The position numbers and the translations under genes are program-made. From Planctomycetota bacterium (GTDB lineage Bacteria > Planctomycetota > Planctomycetia > Gemmatales > HRBIN36), in the NCBI GenBank assembly GCA_014584395.1, contig JACTMY010000004.1, positions 1 to 64,000 on the forward strand: a stretch of DNA of 64,000 bases, written 5' to 3'. The notes under the pieces were generated by a model that worked only from the letters and a program-made list of their open reading frames with translations, was not told where the DNA came from and ran no database searches. This document shows, in pieces, positions 17,924 through 26,158 of this stretch (positions are counted from its first letter, which is position 1; each line of letters begins with the position of its first letter).

Positions 17924-18313
17924 ATGGCCACAGCGACTGTGGTTCGAGAACTGTCGCCAGCCCAAGCGGCCGCCCAGGAACGGGCCGCATTGTGTGCTCA
18001 AATCGCCGAAGAAAACAAGGCGCGCGATGTCTTGGTCTTGGACATGCGCGGCCTCACTCCCCTGTATGATTTCCTCGTCTTGGCCACGGCTCAGGGCAAA
18101 CGCCAAATGCATGCCATCTCCGAGGAGATCGATCAACGCTTAACGCAAATGGGCGATCGCCGCCATAGCCTGGAGGGTTACCAGGCCTGCCGTTGGATTG
18201 TCCAGGATTATGGGGATCTCGTGGTGCATTTATTCGACCCCTTGAGCCGGGACTTCTACCGTCTCGACGATTTATGGGCGGATGCGCCGCGAGTGGATTG
18301 GCGAAGAGTGTAG
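17924..18313 (+). CDS. rsfS: Ribosomal silencing factor RsfS
   Basis: Encodes 129 residues from the ATG at 17924, with AAAGGAGGG 10 bases upstream. RsfS binds ribosomal protein L14 and blocks joining of the subunits when nutrients are short. The family pattern is clear: NKARDVLVLDMRGLTPLYDFLVLATAQGKRQ, then GYQACRWIVQDYGDLVVHLFDPLSRDFYRLDDLW near the C-terminus. The length fits. The gene ends before a strong terminator, so it is transcribed apart from argS downstream. Confidence 0.95.
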   Translation: MATATVVRELSPAQAAAQERAALCAQIAEENKARDVLVLDMRGLTPLYDFLVLATAQGKRQMHAISEEIDQRLTQMGDRRHSLEGYQACRWIVQDYGDLVVHLFDPLSRDFYRLDDLWADAPRVDWRRV

Positions 18314-18400
18314 CACGCCGCAGGTTCAGGCTCGAAAAGGCTCAAGGCCATGGGGCTTATCAAGGCCCGCATGGTCACTTGAAGGGTGATCTTTATCATA

Positions 18401-18447
18401 ACTCACGCAGGAATGTCGTTGGGGCATTCCCGCGTGAGTTTTTCTTT
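18401..18447 (+). terminator. Strong intrinsic terminator after rsfS
   Basis: ACTCACGCAGGAATG (18401-18415) pairs with CATTCCCGCGTGAGT (18425-18439) with a single mismatch and a 9-base loop, followed by TTTTTCTTT. It lies 88 bases past the rsfS stop and just 26 bases before the argS start, so argS transcription presumably starts inside or right after it. Confidence 0.9.
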
Positions 18448-18472
18448 ATCTCTTGTCGAACCGTGACCTCCC

Positions 18473-20227
18473 ATGAATGTGACTCAGCTTTTAGAGCAGC
18501 GCTTTGCCGACGCCATGACCGAACTTGCGGTCGACCCAGGCGCCTTCGCCGGTTTGATCAAACCCACCAAGGATGACAAGCATGGCGATTACCAGGCGAA
18601 CCTAGCCATGCCGTTGGCCAAGCAACTGGGCCGCAAGCCGCGCGACGTCGCCGAGGAATTGGTCCGACGTTTGCAGGCGGACGATTTCCTCGAGCCCCCG
18701 GAGATTGCGGGACCCGGTTTTATCAATCTGCGCCTCCGCGGTGATTGGCTCGCCCAGCAAATGCAGTCGTTGTTTCATGATGAGCGCTTGGGCGTCGCGG
18801 CGGTCCCCAAGCCCCAGAGGTTCGTCATCGATTTCAGCTCGCCCAACGTGGCCAAACCCATGCACGTCGGCCATCTCCGCAGCACGATCATCGGGGATGC
18901 GCTCCAACGGCTGCTGCGCTTCCTGGGCCACGCGGTCATCACCGACAATCACCTCGGCGACTGGGGAACCCAGTTCGGCATGTTGATCCATGGATGGAAA
19001 CAACACCTCGATGACAAGGCACTGCAATCGGACCCCGTGCAGGAAATGGTCCGCCTCTATTTGCTGGTCAGGGAAAAAATCAAGCAAGCAGGCGCCGCTT
19101 CAGAAGACGATGAAGAGGAAGCAGCCAATCCCGTGGCGGAAGCCTGCCGCCTTGAAACGGCCAAGCTCCACGAAGGGGATGCGGAAAACGTTCGGCTCTG
19201 GCAGCAGATGATGCCCTGGTGCCAGGCGGAATTGGATCGCATTTATCAGCGGCTCGACATTCACTTCGACTATACGCTTGGCGAGAGCCACTACAATCCT
19301 GAGCTTCCCGGCGTGGTGCAAGAGCTCATCGCCAAGGGGATTGCCGTGGAGAGTCAAGGGGCTTGGGTGATCTTCCTGGGCGAGAATGAGCCACCGGCCC
19401 TGATTCGGAAAAAGGACGGCGCCTTCACCTACATGACCACGGACCTGGCCACCATTCGGCATCGGGTAAAGGTCTTTAACGCGGATACGATCTTGTATGT
19501 TGTAGACTCTCGGCAAGCCCTTCACTTTCAGCAACTGTTCACCATTGCCCGCCGCTGGGGGCTGGAGCAGACGCGCTTGGAACATATCGTTTTCGGCTCC
19601 GTCCTTGGCACCGATGGCCGGCCGATCAAGACCCGCGAAGGTGGAGCCATCGAATTGGAAGCCCTCCTCGATGAAGCCGTTCAGCGGGCGCGGAAAATCG
19701 TTGAGGAGAACAGTCCTGAGCTTCCCGCCGAGGAGCAAAGGCTTGTGGCCGAGGCTGTGGGGATTGGGGCCGTGAAATATGCCGATCTCAGTCAGAATCG
19801 GACCAGCGACTACGTCTTCAGTTGGGACAAGATGTTGGCCATGAATGGCAACACTGGGGCGTACATGCAATATGCCGTAGCCCGGGTGCGCAGCATTTTT
19901 CGCAAAGGCGGGATCGCGGTCGAGGATTGGCGCAACGGCAACTACCCCGTGACACTCGCGCATCCTCAGGAACGGCAACTGGCCTTGGCCCTCATCCGCT
20001 TGCCAGAGGCGCTGAACTTGGCGGCCCAGGATTTTCGACCCAACGCCATGACCAGTTATCTTTGGGATTTAGCCAAGCCCTATAGTTCCTTCTTCGACCA
20101 ATGCCCAGTCCTCAAGGCGGAATCAGAGAGTCTGAAAAATAGCCGATTGGTATTGTGTGATTTGACGTCGCGCATCTTGCAGCAGGGATTGGCACTTCTC
20201 GGCATCCATGCGCCCGAACGGATGTGA
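18473..20227 (+). CDS. argS: Arginyl-tRNA synthetase
   Basis: Encodes 584 residues from the ATG at 18473. The class I enzyme charges tRNA-Arg with arginine in the cytoplasm. The N-terminal additional domain (about 5-95, with DYQANLAMPLAKQLGRKPRDVA) recognises the tRNA. The HIGH motif appears as HVGH at 131-134 in SSPNVAKPMHVGHLRSTIIGD. As in most ArgRS, there is no canonical KMSK; the loop is at GTDGRPIKTREGG. The DALR anticodon-binding domain covers about 455-584 and the protein ends normally (GLALLGIHAPERM). The ribosome site is weak. Length and motifs leave little doubt. Confidence 0.97.
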   Translation: MNVTQLLEQRFADAMTELAVDPGAFAGLIKPTKDDKHGDYQANLAMPLAKQLGRKPRDVAEELVRRLQADDFLEPPEIAGPGFINLRLRGDWLAQQMQSLFHDERLGVAAVPKPQRFVIDFSSPNVAKPMHVGHLRSTIIGDALQRLLRFLGHAVITDNHLGDWGTQFGMLIHGWKQHLDDKALQSDPVQEMVRLYLLVREKIKQAGAASEDDEEEAANPVAEACRLETAKLHEGDAENVRLWQQMMPWCQAELDRIYQRLDIHFDYTLGESHYNPELPGVVQELIAKGIAVESQGAWVIFLGENEPPALIRKKDGAFTYMTTDLATIRHRVKVFNADTILYVVDSRQALHFQQLFTIARRWGLEQTRLEHIVFGSVLGTDGRPIKTREGGAIELEALLDEAVQRARKIVEENSPELPAEEQRLVAEAVGIGAVKYADLSQNRTSDYVFSWDKMLAMNGNTGAYMQYAVARVRSIFRKGGIAVEDWRNGNYPVTLAHPQERQLALALIRLPEALNLAAQDFRPNAMTSYLWDLAKPYSSFFDQCPVLKAESESLKNSRLVLCDLTSRILQQGLALLGIHAPERM

Positions 20228-20462
20228 TCAGACGGTGAATGGGCGGATCGTTACTTGTTTTTTTTTCACAATCCCCAAGCCAAGGAATGGCTTTGAGCAG
20301 GGATGGGCATTTTTTGGCAACGACCGCTTCGGATTGACAATAGGCCACGGGCCAGGCAGAAGCAATTTGAATCGGGATAAATCTATGAGATGATTGCTAC
20401 CTTGCCTGCCCAGTTGGGTTAAGATGAATCAGAAAGATTGACTATCATAGGGAGCATGGGCC

Positions 20463-21164
20463 ATGGTCAGCACATCGCGCCGTGAGTTGCTGCGGTTGAG
20501 TATTCTCAGTGGGACGGCCATGACCCTGGCGCCCATGGGGTTGTGGGCGCATGATCCGCGCTGGTGGCAAGCAGGCGCTTTGGCGGAGGAGTTAGTGCGA
20601 ACGCCTCCCCAGACCGAAGGTCCTTTTTATCCTACGAAGCTGCCCCTGGACACCGATAACGATCTGATCATCATCAATGACAGCTTGTCGCCCGCGGTCG
20701 GAACCATCGTTCACCTAACCGGTCGCGTCCTGGACCTCAAAGGCAGACCCGTTCGCAACGCAGGGGTGGAAATCTGGCAGGTCGACAACAATGGCGTCTA
20801 TCTTCACACGGGCAGCGCCAATCGCCGCCAGTGGGATCAACATTTTCAAGGATTTGGCCGCTTCACGACCAACGCATCGGGTGAATATTATTTTCGCACG
20901 ATCAAGCCCGTTCCTTATCCAGGCCGAACGCCACATATCCACTTCAAGATCAAGCGCGCGGGCAAGGAGTTGCTCACCACGCAATGTTACATTAAAGGCG
21001 AGCCCCAAAACGAACGGGATGGCATCCTGCGCTCAATCCGCGATCCCAAGGCACGAGCGAGTGTGATCGTCGATTTCAAACCCGTTCCCAAGTCCAAGGT
21101 TGGCGAGGAATCTGCCCATTTCGACATTATCCTCGGACAAACCTTTGAGGATGCACACGGCTAA
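20463..21164 (+). CDS. Exported intradiol ring-cleavage dioxygenase
   Basis: Encodes 233 residues from the ATG at 20463, with AGGGAG 8 bases upstream. The protocatechuate 3,4-/catechol 1,2-dioxygenase family opens catechol rings with Fe(III) held by two Tyr and two His. These can be seen as Tyr113 (NNGVYLH), Tyr152, His158 and His160 (PYPGRTPHIHFKI). The sequence PPQTEGPFYPTKLP near 48 is the usual entry to the fold. The leader TSRRELLRLSILSGTAMTLAPMGLWA has twin arginines, so export by Tat is likely. With no pathway genes nearby, this enzyme may act on plant- or humus-derived aromatics outside the cytoplasm. Confidence 0.93.
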   Translation: MVSTSRRELLRLSILSGTAMTLAPMGLWAHDPRWWQAGALAEELVRTPPQTEGPFYPTKLPLDTDNDLIIINDSLSPAVGTIVHLTGRVLDLKGRPVRNAGVEIWQVDNNGVYLHTGSANRRQWDQHFQGFGRFTTNASGEYYFRTIKPVPYPGRTPHIHFKIKRAGKELLTTQCYIKGEPQNERDGILRSIRDPKARASVIVDFKPVPKSKVGEESAHFDIILGQTFEDAHG

Positions 21165-21315
21165 TTAGTCTTCTTGTTTTGTCACTGAAGTGACACGAGA
21201 TCAACCGTACAAATAATTCATTACCTGCCAAAGCAGCTAAGGGCGTTGTTAGAAGGACGCTCCTTGGCTGCTTATTCATTTCTAATGGGCTTATCTAAAA
21301 TTTCGTCCTAGGCCC

Positions 21316-21344
21316 TTGACACCATATATGCACGCTATTAAGAT
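21316..21344 (+). promoter_or_regulatory. Sigma-70-type promoter of hemP
   Basis: TTGACA (21316-21321), a 17-base spacer and TAAGAT (21339-21344) form a near-consensus promoter. Predicted transcription starts near 21351, inside the adjoining palindrome. An ATG inside this element would extend the hemP reading frame, but it overlaps the promoter and is not a start. Confidence 0.75.
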
Positions 21345-21347
21345 GTT

Positions 21348-21374
21348 TGATATTGAGACTCAATCTCAATATCA
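21348..21374 (+). promoter_or_regulatory. Fur-like palindromic operator at the hemP transcription start
   Basis: TGATATTGAGA (21348-21358) and TCTCAATATCA (21364-21374) are perfect reverse complements with a 5-base centre CTCAA. The core TTGAGA-N5-TCTCAA is similar to Fur boxes (7-1-7 pattern TGA....TCA). It directly follows the -10 box, so a bound repressor would block initiation. Iron control is inferred from the site and the HemP gene. Confidence 0.7.
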
Positions 21375-21411
21375 TGCCGCCATTTCGTGTATGGTAAATT
21401 GGAGTGTCCTC

Positions 21412-21597
21412 ATGACAGCGACTGTTTCGTCCAATACGACCTTCGATCACAAAGGTCAAAACTTCTTTGCGGCCTTGCCGGTCCTGTCCACGTTAACCTT
21501 GTTTCAACAAGGCCAGAAAGAAATCAAAATCCGTCATGGAGGCGAGGTGTATCGCCTCCGCATCACACGGCGGAACAAACTGATTTTGCAGAAATAG
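21412..21597 (+). CDS. hemP: Haemin uptake protein HemP family
   Basis: Encodes 61 residues from the ATG at 21412, with GGAG 7 bases upstream. The C-terminal half, GQKEIKIRHGGEVYRLRITRRNKLILQK, is the HemP signature (a His-Gly pair, Tyr-Arg-Leu-Arg, and the final Asn-Lys-Leu-Ile-Leu), and the normal length is about 60. HemP proteins accompany haem and siderophore uptake genes and are regulated by Fur; their exact action is not settled. The gene lies behind a near-consensus promoter with a Fur-like palindrome, and leads an operon with a DUF1559 gene 99 bases and a DUF4198 gene further downstream. There is no TonB-dependent receptor in the window. Confidence 0.85.
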   Translation: MTATVSSNTTFDHKGQNFFAALPVLSTLTLFQQGQKEIKIRHGGEVYRLRITRRNKLILQK

Positions 21598-21696
21598 CTT
21601 ACCATCCCGGTTCGCGTGCTCAGCCCGGTCGAGGCCATTTTGGTCTTCACCTTTTGCGACGCAGCGGAACCTGCTTCATGGAGAGGAAAGGTCCCC

Positions 21697-22710
21697 ATGC
21701 GTCGCACTTCCACGAGACATGCGTTCACCTTGATCGAGTTGCTGGTCGTTATCGCAATCATCACCTTGTTAATTGCCTTGCTCTTACCCGCTGTGCAGCG
21801 GGTTCGAGCGGCGGCGGACAGCATTCGGTGCCGCAATAACTTGCGGCAGATCGGCATTGCCTTGCACCACTATGCCCTCGATCACCATGTCTTTCCCCCT
21901 TCGAGCTATGTCCCCGCCGCGGGGACGGCTCCGAATTGGTCAGCCTTCGCCCGACTGCTTCCATATTTGGAACAAGACAACGTCTACAAGATCATCAATT
22001 TCGATTTGAATTACGGCGCTCAGCCATTGGTGACGAATCAACGGATTCCCTCCTACATTTGTCCCGCCGATTACAAATTGCGGGCCAGGCCGACAACGAC
22101 CGTCGTCCATTACCCCATGAGTTACGGCGTGAATTTGGGAACCTGGTTTGTGTTTGATCCGGTCACGGGTCGGGGCGGCGATGGGGTCTTTTTCCCATCG
22201 CAGCGCAAGCCATTTGGCATCACCAGTTTTGCCAGCGTGGCGGGTGATGGCACCAGCCATACCTTGGCTTTTGCCGAGGTGAAATCCTTTCAGCCATATT
22301 TGCGCGACTCGGGTCAACCGAGTGGCTTGAATGTGCCCCCCCCGTCATCGCCGAGCGAGGTTGTGGCCTATGGCGGGAACTTCCAACTGAGTTCAGGCCA
22401 TACGGAATGGGTGGATGGCCGGGCGCATCAAACCGGATTCACGACCACCTTTACGCCCAACACCAAGGTTCCTTATGTCTCCGGCGGCCTGGAATTTGAC
22501 GTTGATTTCAATTCCAGCCGCGAGGGATTGACCCAGACGTTGCCGACTTATGCTGCGGTCACCGCGCGCAGCTATCACCCTGGTTACGTCAATGGGTTGA
22601 TGATGGATGGCTCCGCCCACTCTTTCAAGAATTCGATCCGTCTTGAAGTGTGGCGCGCCCTGGGCACGAGGAACGGCGGCGAACCGATCACAAGTGAAGC
22701 GTTCGACTAG
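21697..22710 (+). CDS. DUF1559 pseudopilin-like protein
   Basis: Encodes 337 residues from the ATG at 21697, with GAGAGGAAAG 6 bases upstream. The N-terminus has a prepilin-type motif (RHAFTLIELLVVIAIITLL), cut after the residue before Phe and methylated in type II secretion pseudopilins. The DUF1559 domain follows, with RCRNNLRQIGIALHHY near 45, SYICPADYK near 115 and the C-terminal HPGYVNGLMMDGS near 305. These proteins are hugely amplified in planctomycetes; the roles of most are unknown. This copy is the second gene of the hemP operon, 99 bases after hemP, and probably acts in the periplasm, anchored in the inner membrane. A link to iron or haem uptake is inferred from position alone. Confidence 0.9.
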   Translation: MRRTSTRHAFTLIELLVVIAIITLLIALLLPAVQRVRAAADSIRCRNNLRQIGIALHHYALDHHVFPPSSYVPAAGTAPNWSAFARLLPYLEQDNVYKIINFDLNYGAQPLVTNQRIPSYICPADYKLRARPTTTVVHYPMSYGVNLGTWFVFDPVTGRGGDGVFFPSQRKPFGITSFASVAGDGTSHTLAFAEVKSFQPYLRDSGQPSGLNVPPPSSPSEVVAYGGNFQLSSGHTEWVDGRAHQTGFTTTFTPNTKVPYVSGGLEFDVDFNSSREGLTQTLPTYAAVTARSYHPGYVNGLMMDGSAHSFKNSIRLEVWRALGTRNGGEPITSEAFD

Positions 22711-22818
22711 CATGGCATCCACACTTATCCTGAGCCGGAACGCGGCCGATCTTGGCCGAGTTATTTGAATTCATACAGTGATCTTCAAGACGTTCATACC
22801 GATGAAAAGGAGTAGACG

Positions 22819-23484
22819 ATGCTTTTCAAACGTGGTTGGTTGACGGCCATGGTCCTGCTGCTTGGGTGGGCGCCCTTGCAGGCCCATTTTCTGTGGCTGA
22901 TCCCCGTGGGGACGAACCAGGCCAAGCTCATCTTCAGCGATTCGCTGAAGCCGGACGATCCCGCCTTGATGGACAAGGTCAAGGACGTGCGCTTCTTCGG
23001 CCACAACAAGGCGGACAAGCACATCGACCTGAAGTACACCAAGGGCGATGATGGCTTCATGATCGACTTGCCCAAGGAGATGGCCATCGTGGCTGGCACG
23101 TGCACCTACGGCGTCTTTCAACGCGGCGAAGGCAAGCCCATGCTCTTGCAATACAACGTTCTTTTGCACCTGGACGATGGCCATTACCCTTGCGAACATT
23201 GCATGCCGTTGCAAATCCGCATGGAGAAAGCGGGTCAATGGCAGGTGATCTGGGAAGGCGAACCCGTGGCGGATTGCGAGGTCCACTTGATCGGTCCGGA
23301 TGGCGTCCAAAGGCAAGTTAAAAAGACGGACAAGAGCGGCCAGGTCATGTGGGACTGGGGGGCGATGCCGGCGGGCGTCTATGGCTTGCGCGTGGGCCAG
23401 GTCTCCACGGAGGGTGGCGAACACGACGGCAAGAAGTATGACGAACAGCGTTTTTACACGACCCTGGTTTTCAAGAAATCCTAG
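22819..23484 (+). CDS. DUF4198 (NikM-like) periplasmic protein
   Basis: Encodes 221 residues from the ATG at 22819, preceded by AAAAGGAG. Residues 1-22 are a signal peptide ending in PLQAHFLW; the mature start HFLWLIPV is typical for DUF4198, in which an N-terminal His after cleavage may bind metal. The body (about 25-220) shows repeated beta-strand segments and ends FYTTLVFKKS. An inner CPxHC-like pair is visible in YPCEHCMPLQIRM near 118. DUF4198 proteins often accompany metal-uptake systems of nickel, cobalt or iron. As the last gene of the hemP operon, before a strong terminator, it most likely helps iron or haem uptake in the periplasm; this is inference. Confidence 0.85.
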   Translation: MLFKRGWLTAMVLLLGWAPLQAHFLWLIPVGTNQAKLIFSDSLKPDDPALMDKVKDVRFFGHNKADKHIDLKYTKGDDGFMIDLPKEMAIVAGTCTYGVFQRGEGKPMLLQYNVLLHLDDGHYPCEHCMPLQIRMEKAGQWQVIWEGEPVADCEVHLIGPDGVQRQVKKTDKSGQVMWDWGAMPAGVYGLRVGQVSTEGGEHDGKKYDEQRFYTTLVFKKS

Positions 23485-23565
23485 CTCGGAAGGGACCGCA
23501 GCTATTGTAAAAATGGAATGCTGTAACGCCGACTTTCCCCGTCGAAGCCTTTTTACATAAGATGA

Positions 23566-23600
23566 GCCAATGTTCGCTTGACCGCGAGCATTGGCTTTTT
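23566..23600 (+). terminator. Intrinsic terminator ending the hemP operon
   Basis: GCCAATGTTCGC (23566-23577) pairs with GCGAGCATTGGC (23584-23595) with minor mismatches, followed by TTTTT at 23596-23600. It sits 82 bases past the DUF4198 stop. The next gene starts 17 bases later and so has its own promoter or depends on read-through. Confidence 0.85.
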
Positions 23601-23616
23601 CCATGGCACTCGATCC

Positions 23617-24549
23617 ATGCCCATGATCGCCATCCGACATCTACGCAAGGAATACGAAGGCAACGTGGCCCTGCAGAACCTTCATCTGGAGGTGCCCGAG
23701 GGGGAAGTGTTCGGCTTGATCGGACCGAACGGCGCCGGCAAGACCACGCTCCTGCGCATCCTGGCCACGCTCTTGGAACCCACGTATGGCACGCTCCGGG
23801 TGGGGGGATTTGACGTCGTTGAGCAGCCGCTCAAAGTGCACAAGCTCATCGGCTACATGTCGGATGTGTTCGCGGTTTATGAGAACATGCTGGTCTGGGA
23901 GTATCTGGATCATTTCGCCCGCTGCCATGGCGTGGACACGCGGCGGCGGCCCCAATTGGTCGATGAAGTGCTCGACCTGGTCAGCCTGGCCGTACGGCGC
24001 GAGGCAGAGATCAAAAGTCTGTCTCGGGGCATGCGTCAACGGCTTTGTCTGGCTAAAACGCTCATTCATGAACCCAAGCTGTTGCTCCTCGACGAGCCTG
24101 CCTCGGGGATGGACCCGGCGGGGCGCATTGAATTCCGCGAGATGATCAAGTCCCTGCAGGCGATGGGGCGCACCGTCGTCATCTCCAGCCACATCCTGAC
24201 GGAGATGGCCGACTTTTGCACGTCCATCGGCATCCTTGAGCAAGGGAGGCTGTGCATCAGCGGCCGCGTCGGCGACATCCTGTCGCAGCTTCAGCCTGGC
24301 TTGCAACTCGAAATCGAATTGCACAGCGGCCATGAACCGGCGTTGAACCTGTTGGAGCGCCACCCCCACGTGCAGCAGTTAAGCCAGGAGAACGGCAAGA
24401 TCAAATGCCGCTGGTCGGCTGAGCGGTCCGCCTTGCCCGAACTCCATCGTCTGCTAGTGCAAAGCGAGATTGGCCTCATCGCTTTGGCCGTGAAAGAGGA
24501 CAACCTCGAGGACATTTACATGAAAATATCGGGTCATCGAACGGCCTAG
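23617..24549 (+). CDS. ABC transporter ATP-binding protein
   Basis: Encodes 310 residues from the ATG at 23617 (or the ATG at 23623); an upstream start lies inside the terminator. It is a stand-alone ATPase of the ABC-2/CcmA/NatA type that powers a membrane partner. Walker A GPNGAGKTT is near residue 40, the signature SRGMRQRLCLAKTL near 137 and Walker B LLLLDEPASGMD near 158. A C-terminal extension of about 80 residues follows the H-loop (ISSHILTEMADF), typical of ABC-2 ATPases. No permease gene is adjacent in the window; a receiver-like gene follows after 17 bases. The substrate is unknown. Confidence 0.9.
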   Translation: MPMIAIRHLRKEYEGNVALQNLHLEVPEGEVFGLIGPNGAGKTTLLRILATLLEPTYGTLRVGGFDVVEQPLKVHKLIGYMSDVFAVYENMLVWEYLDHFARCHGVDTRRRPQLVDEVLDLVSLAVRREAEIKSLSRGMRQRLCLAKTLIHEPKLLLLDEPASGMDPAGRIEFREMIKSLQAMGRTVVISSHILTEMADFCTSIGILEQGRLCISGRVGDILSQLQPGLQLEIELHSGHEPALNLLERHPHVQQLSQENGKIKCRWSAERSALPELHRLLVQSEIGLIALAVKEDNLEDIYMKISGHRTA

Positions 24550-24566
24550 AATCAAGGGTCGATGCT

Positions 24567-24980
24567 ATGAAGTCAGAGTCAAGGCAGCGTCGAGCCAGGG
24601 TGCTGACCGTAGGCCATTGCGGTTTCGATCACCCGCAGCTCCAACGCCTGATCGAACGGCATTTTGACGCCGTCGTCGAACAAGCCGCCACCGCCGCGGA
24701 AGCAGAATGGCTGCTCGAACAGCAGGGTTATGATCTGCTCCTGGTCAATCGCCTGTTCGATGCGGATGGCGATTCGGGAATCGATTGGATTCGGCGCATG
24801 AAGGCGAAGGCACAAGGGCAAGCCGTCAAATTCATGCTGGTGAGCAATTATCCGGAGGCACAAGCGGCAGCTCAGCAAGCGGGGGCGTTAGCCGGCTTCG
24901 GCAAGAACGCCCTAGGCCAGCCTGGCATGTTGCATACCCTTTCGCAGTATCTGCCGAAGTTGGAGCGTCAACTGGATTAG
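24567..24980 (+). CDS. Degenerate response-regulator receiver domain
   Basis: Encodes 137 residues, only 17 bases after the ABC ATPase. The fold looks like a CheY-type receiver (RVLTVGHCGF, YDLLLVNRLFDADGDSGIDWIRRMK, VKFMLVSNY, GFGKNALG), but the phosphate-accepting Asp is replaced by Asn61 (LLLVNRLF), and the acidic pair after strand 1 is absent (GHCGFDH). The Lys of GFGK may be the conserved lysine. It therefore cannot take phosphate in the usual way and could be a protein-binding pseudo-receiver, perhaps a partner of the ABC ATPase. No output domain is attached. The ATG at 24567 has no strong ribosome site. Confidence 0.7.
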   Translation: MKSESRQRRARVLTVGHCGFDHPQLQRLIERHFDAVVEQAATAAEAEWLLEQQGYDLLLVNRLFDADGDSGIDWIRRMKAKAQGQAVKFMLVSNYPEAQAAAQQAGALAGFGKNALGQPGMLHTLSQYLPKLERQLD

Positions 24981-24985
24981 AGCGA

Positions 24986-25019
24986 ACCCATCCCGCATCC
25001 TCTGTGCACGAGGATGGGT
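24986..25019. terminator. Hairpin between convergent genes
   Basis: ACCCATCC (24986-24993) pairs with GGATGGGT (25012-25019), and an alternative stem CATCCTC (24996-25002) with GAGGATG (25010-25016) is also perfect. It lies between a + gene ending at 24980 and a - gene ending at 25049. No T-run follows on either side, so it may end transcription only weakly. Confidence 0.4.
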
Positions 25020-25048
25020 ATGCCCTAAGGCGATTCATCAGGCATGCC

Positions 25049-26158
25049 TTAAAACTTCTGGATGAACCACTTGGGGTGGTCCTTTTTGAATTGATCCACG
25101 GCGGTATCGCTCAAGTTTTTGGTCCGCAGCATGATGAGCGTGCGCATCACTTTCATCGCGGCCATGTCCTTGAGGCACGCATCACTAATCTGCGTGTCGC
25201 TTAATTCCAGCTCTTCCAATTGAGGCAGTTTGGCGAGATGATGAATGGCCGTGTCGCCGACCTTGGTCTGGCTCAATGAAACTTTCTTCAGTGAAACGAT
25301 CTCGGCAACGCCGGCCATGGCTTCATCGGTGACTTTGGTATTTCCCAAGTCCAGCGTGCGCAGTTTGCTATTTTTAGCCAAGGAGTTGAGCGTTGATCCC
25401 TCTAGCTGCAGTTCGCTGAGCATCAGGTAGCTTAAGTTGGCTAACGGAGCGAGATGGGGGACGCCGGCGTCCGTGACCTTCGAACCGCGCAGCAGCAGGG
25501 TCTGCAATTGGCTCATGTTCGCGAGGGCTTTCATCCCCTCATCGCCGACTTGTGTGCCGCTGAGGTTGAGATATTGCAGATCCTTTAACCCTTGCAATTC
25601 AGCGGCGCCAGCGTCGGTGACTGCAGTGAACCCCAGCGAGAGCTTCTTGAGTTTGGTCAAGGCGCCGAGTTCTTTCATGCCTTGGTCGTTCAACTTGGAA
25701 AAATCGAGCTTCAGATCAGTCAGGTTCTTCAATGAGGCCAGGGCGAGCAATCCCTCACCAGTGGTGCTCACATGGTTGAGGTTCAATTCGATCAACACGG
25801 GCAGTTGGGCTAGATGCTGAAAGCCGCTGCCGTTGAGTTTGGTGCCTTCAAGGTTGACAATCTGCAGGCCCTTGAGCGCAGCCAGCGGCGCCAGGCCCTC
25901 ATCGGTAATCTTCGCTCTGGCCAGTGTCAATGACCGGAGCGAGGGCAATCCCTCGGCAATTTGCTTCAGATGCTCATCTTGGCATTGGGCGCCGACCGAG
26001 ACGCCGACGACGGGCTTGCCTGGTTCGCGTTCGGCCCGGCGCACATTGCCCCCGCATTGCTTGATGACGGCGAGTGCGGTTTCCTCGGGCGTCTCGGCCC
26101 AAACTGAAGAAACGGGCAAGAGCATGCTCGACAACAACATGGCCGCTAGCCAACGCAT
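25049..26158 (-). CDS. Secreted leucine-rich repeat protein
   Basis: Encodes 369 residues from the ATG at 26158, chosen because AAAAGGA precedes it; a start at 26188 would add ten residues. Residues 1-21 are a signal peptide (MRWLAAMLLSSMLLPVSSVWA). After a short Cys-containing lead, about ten repeats of 23-25 residues follow from residue ~70 to 350, each with the pattern L.SL.LA...ITDEGL..LA.LK.L..L.L, close to LRR repeats of the planctomycete kind. LRRs form a curved binding surface; the partner is unknown. The repeats end in a Lys/Asp-rich tail (KKDHPKWFIQKF). It is transcribed on its own, opposite fbp. Confidence 0.85.
   Translation of the reverse strand: MRWLAAMLLSSMLLPVSSVWAETPEETALAVIKQCGGNVRRAEREPGKPVVGVSVGAQCQDEHLKQIAEGLPSLRSLTLARAKITDEGLAPLAALKGLQIVNLEGTKLNGSGFQHLAQLPVLIELNLNHVSTTGEGLLALASLKNLTDLKLDFSKLNDQGMKELGALTKLKKLSLGFTAVTDAGAAELQGLKDLQYLNLSGTQVGDEGMKALANMSQLQTLLLRGSKVTDAGVPHLAPLANLSYLMLSELQLEGSTLNSLAKNSKLRTLDLGNTKVTDEAMAGVAEIVSLKKVSLSQTKVGDTAIHHLAKLPQLEELELSDTQISDACLKDMAAMKVMRTLIMLRTKNLSDTAVDQFKKDHPKWFIQKF

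Noticed and set aside
20250..20275. Possible terminator after argS (long T-run)
   Set aside because: A run of nine T occurs, but the hairpin before it is weak and irregular.
21316..21411. Longer hemP start at 21316
   Set aside because: The ATG overlaps the -35 box of a near-consensus promoter and the extra 32 residues are unlike HemP.
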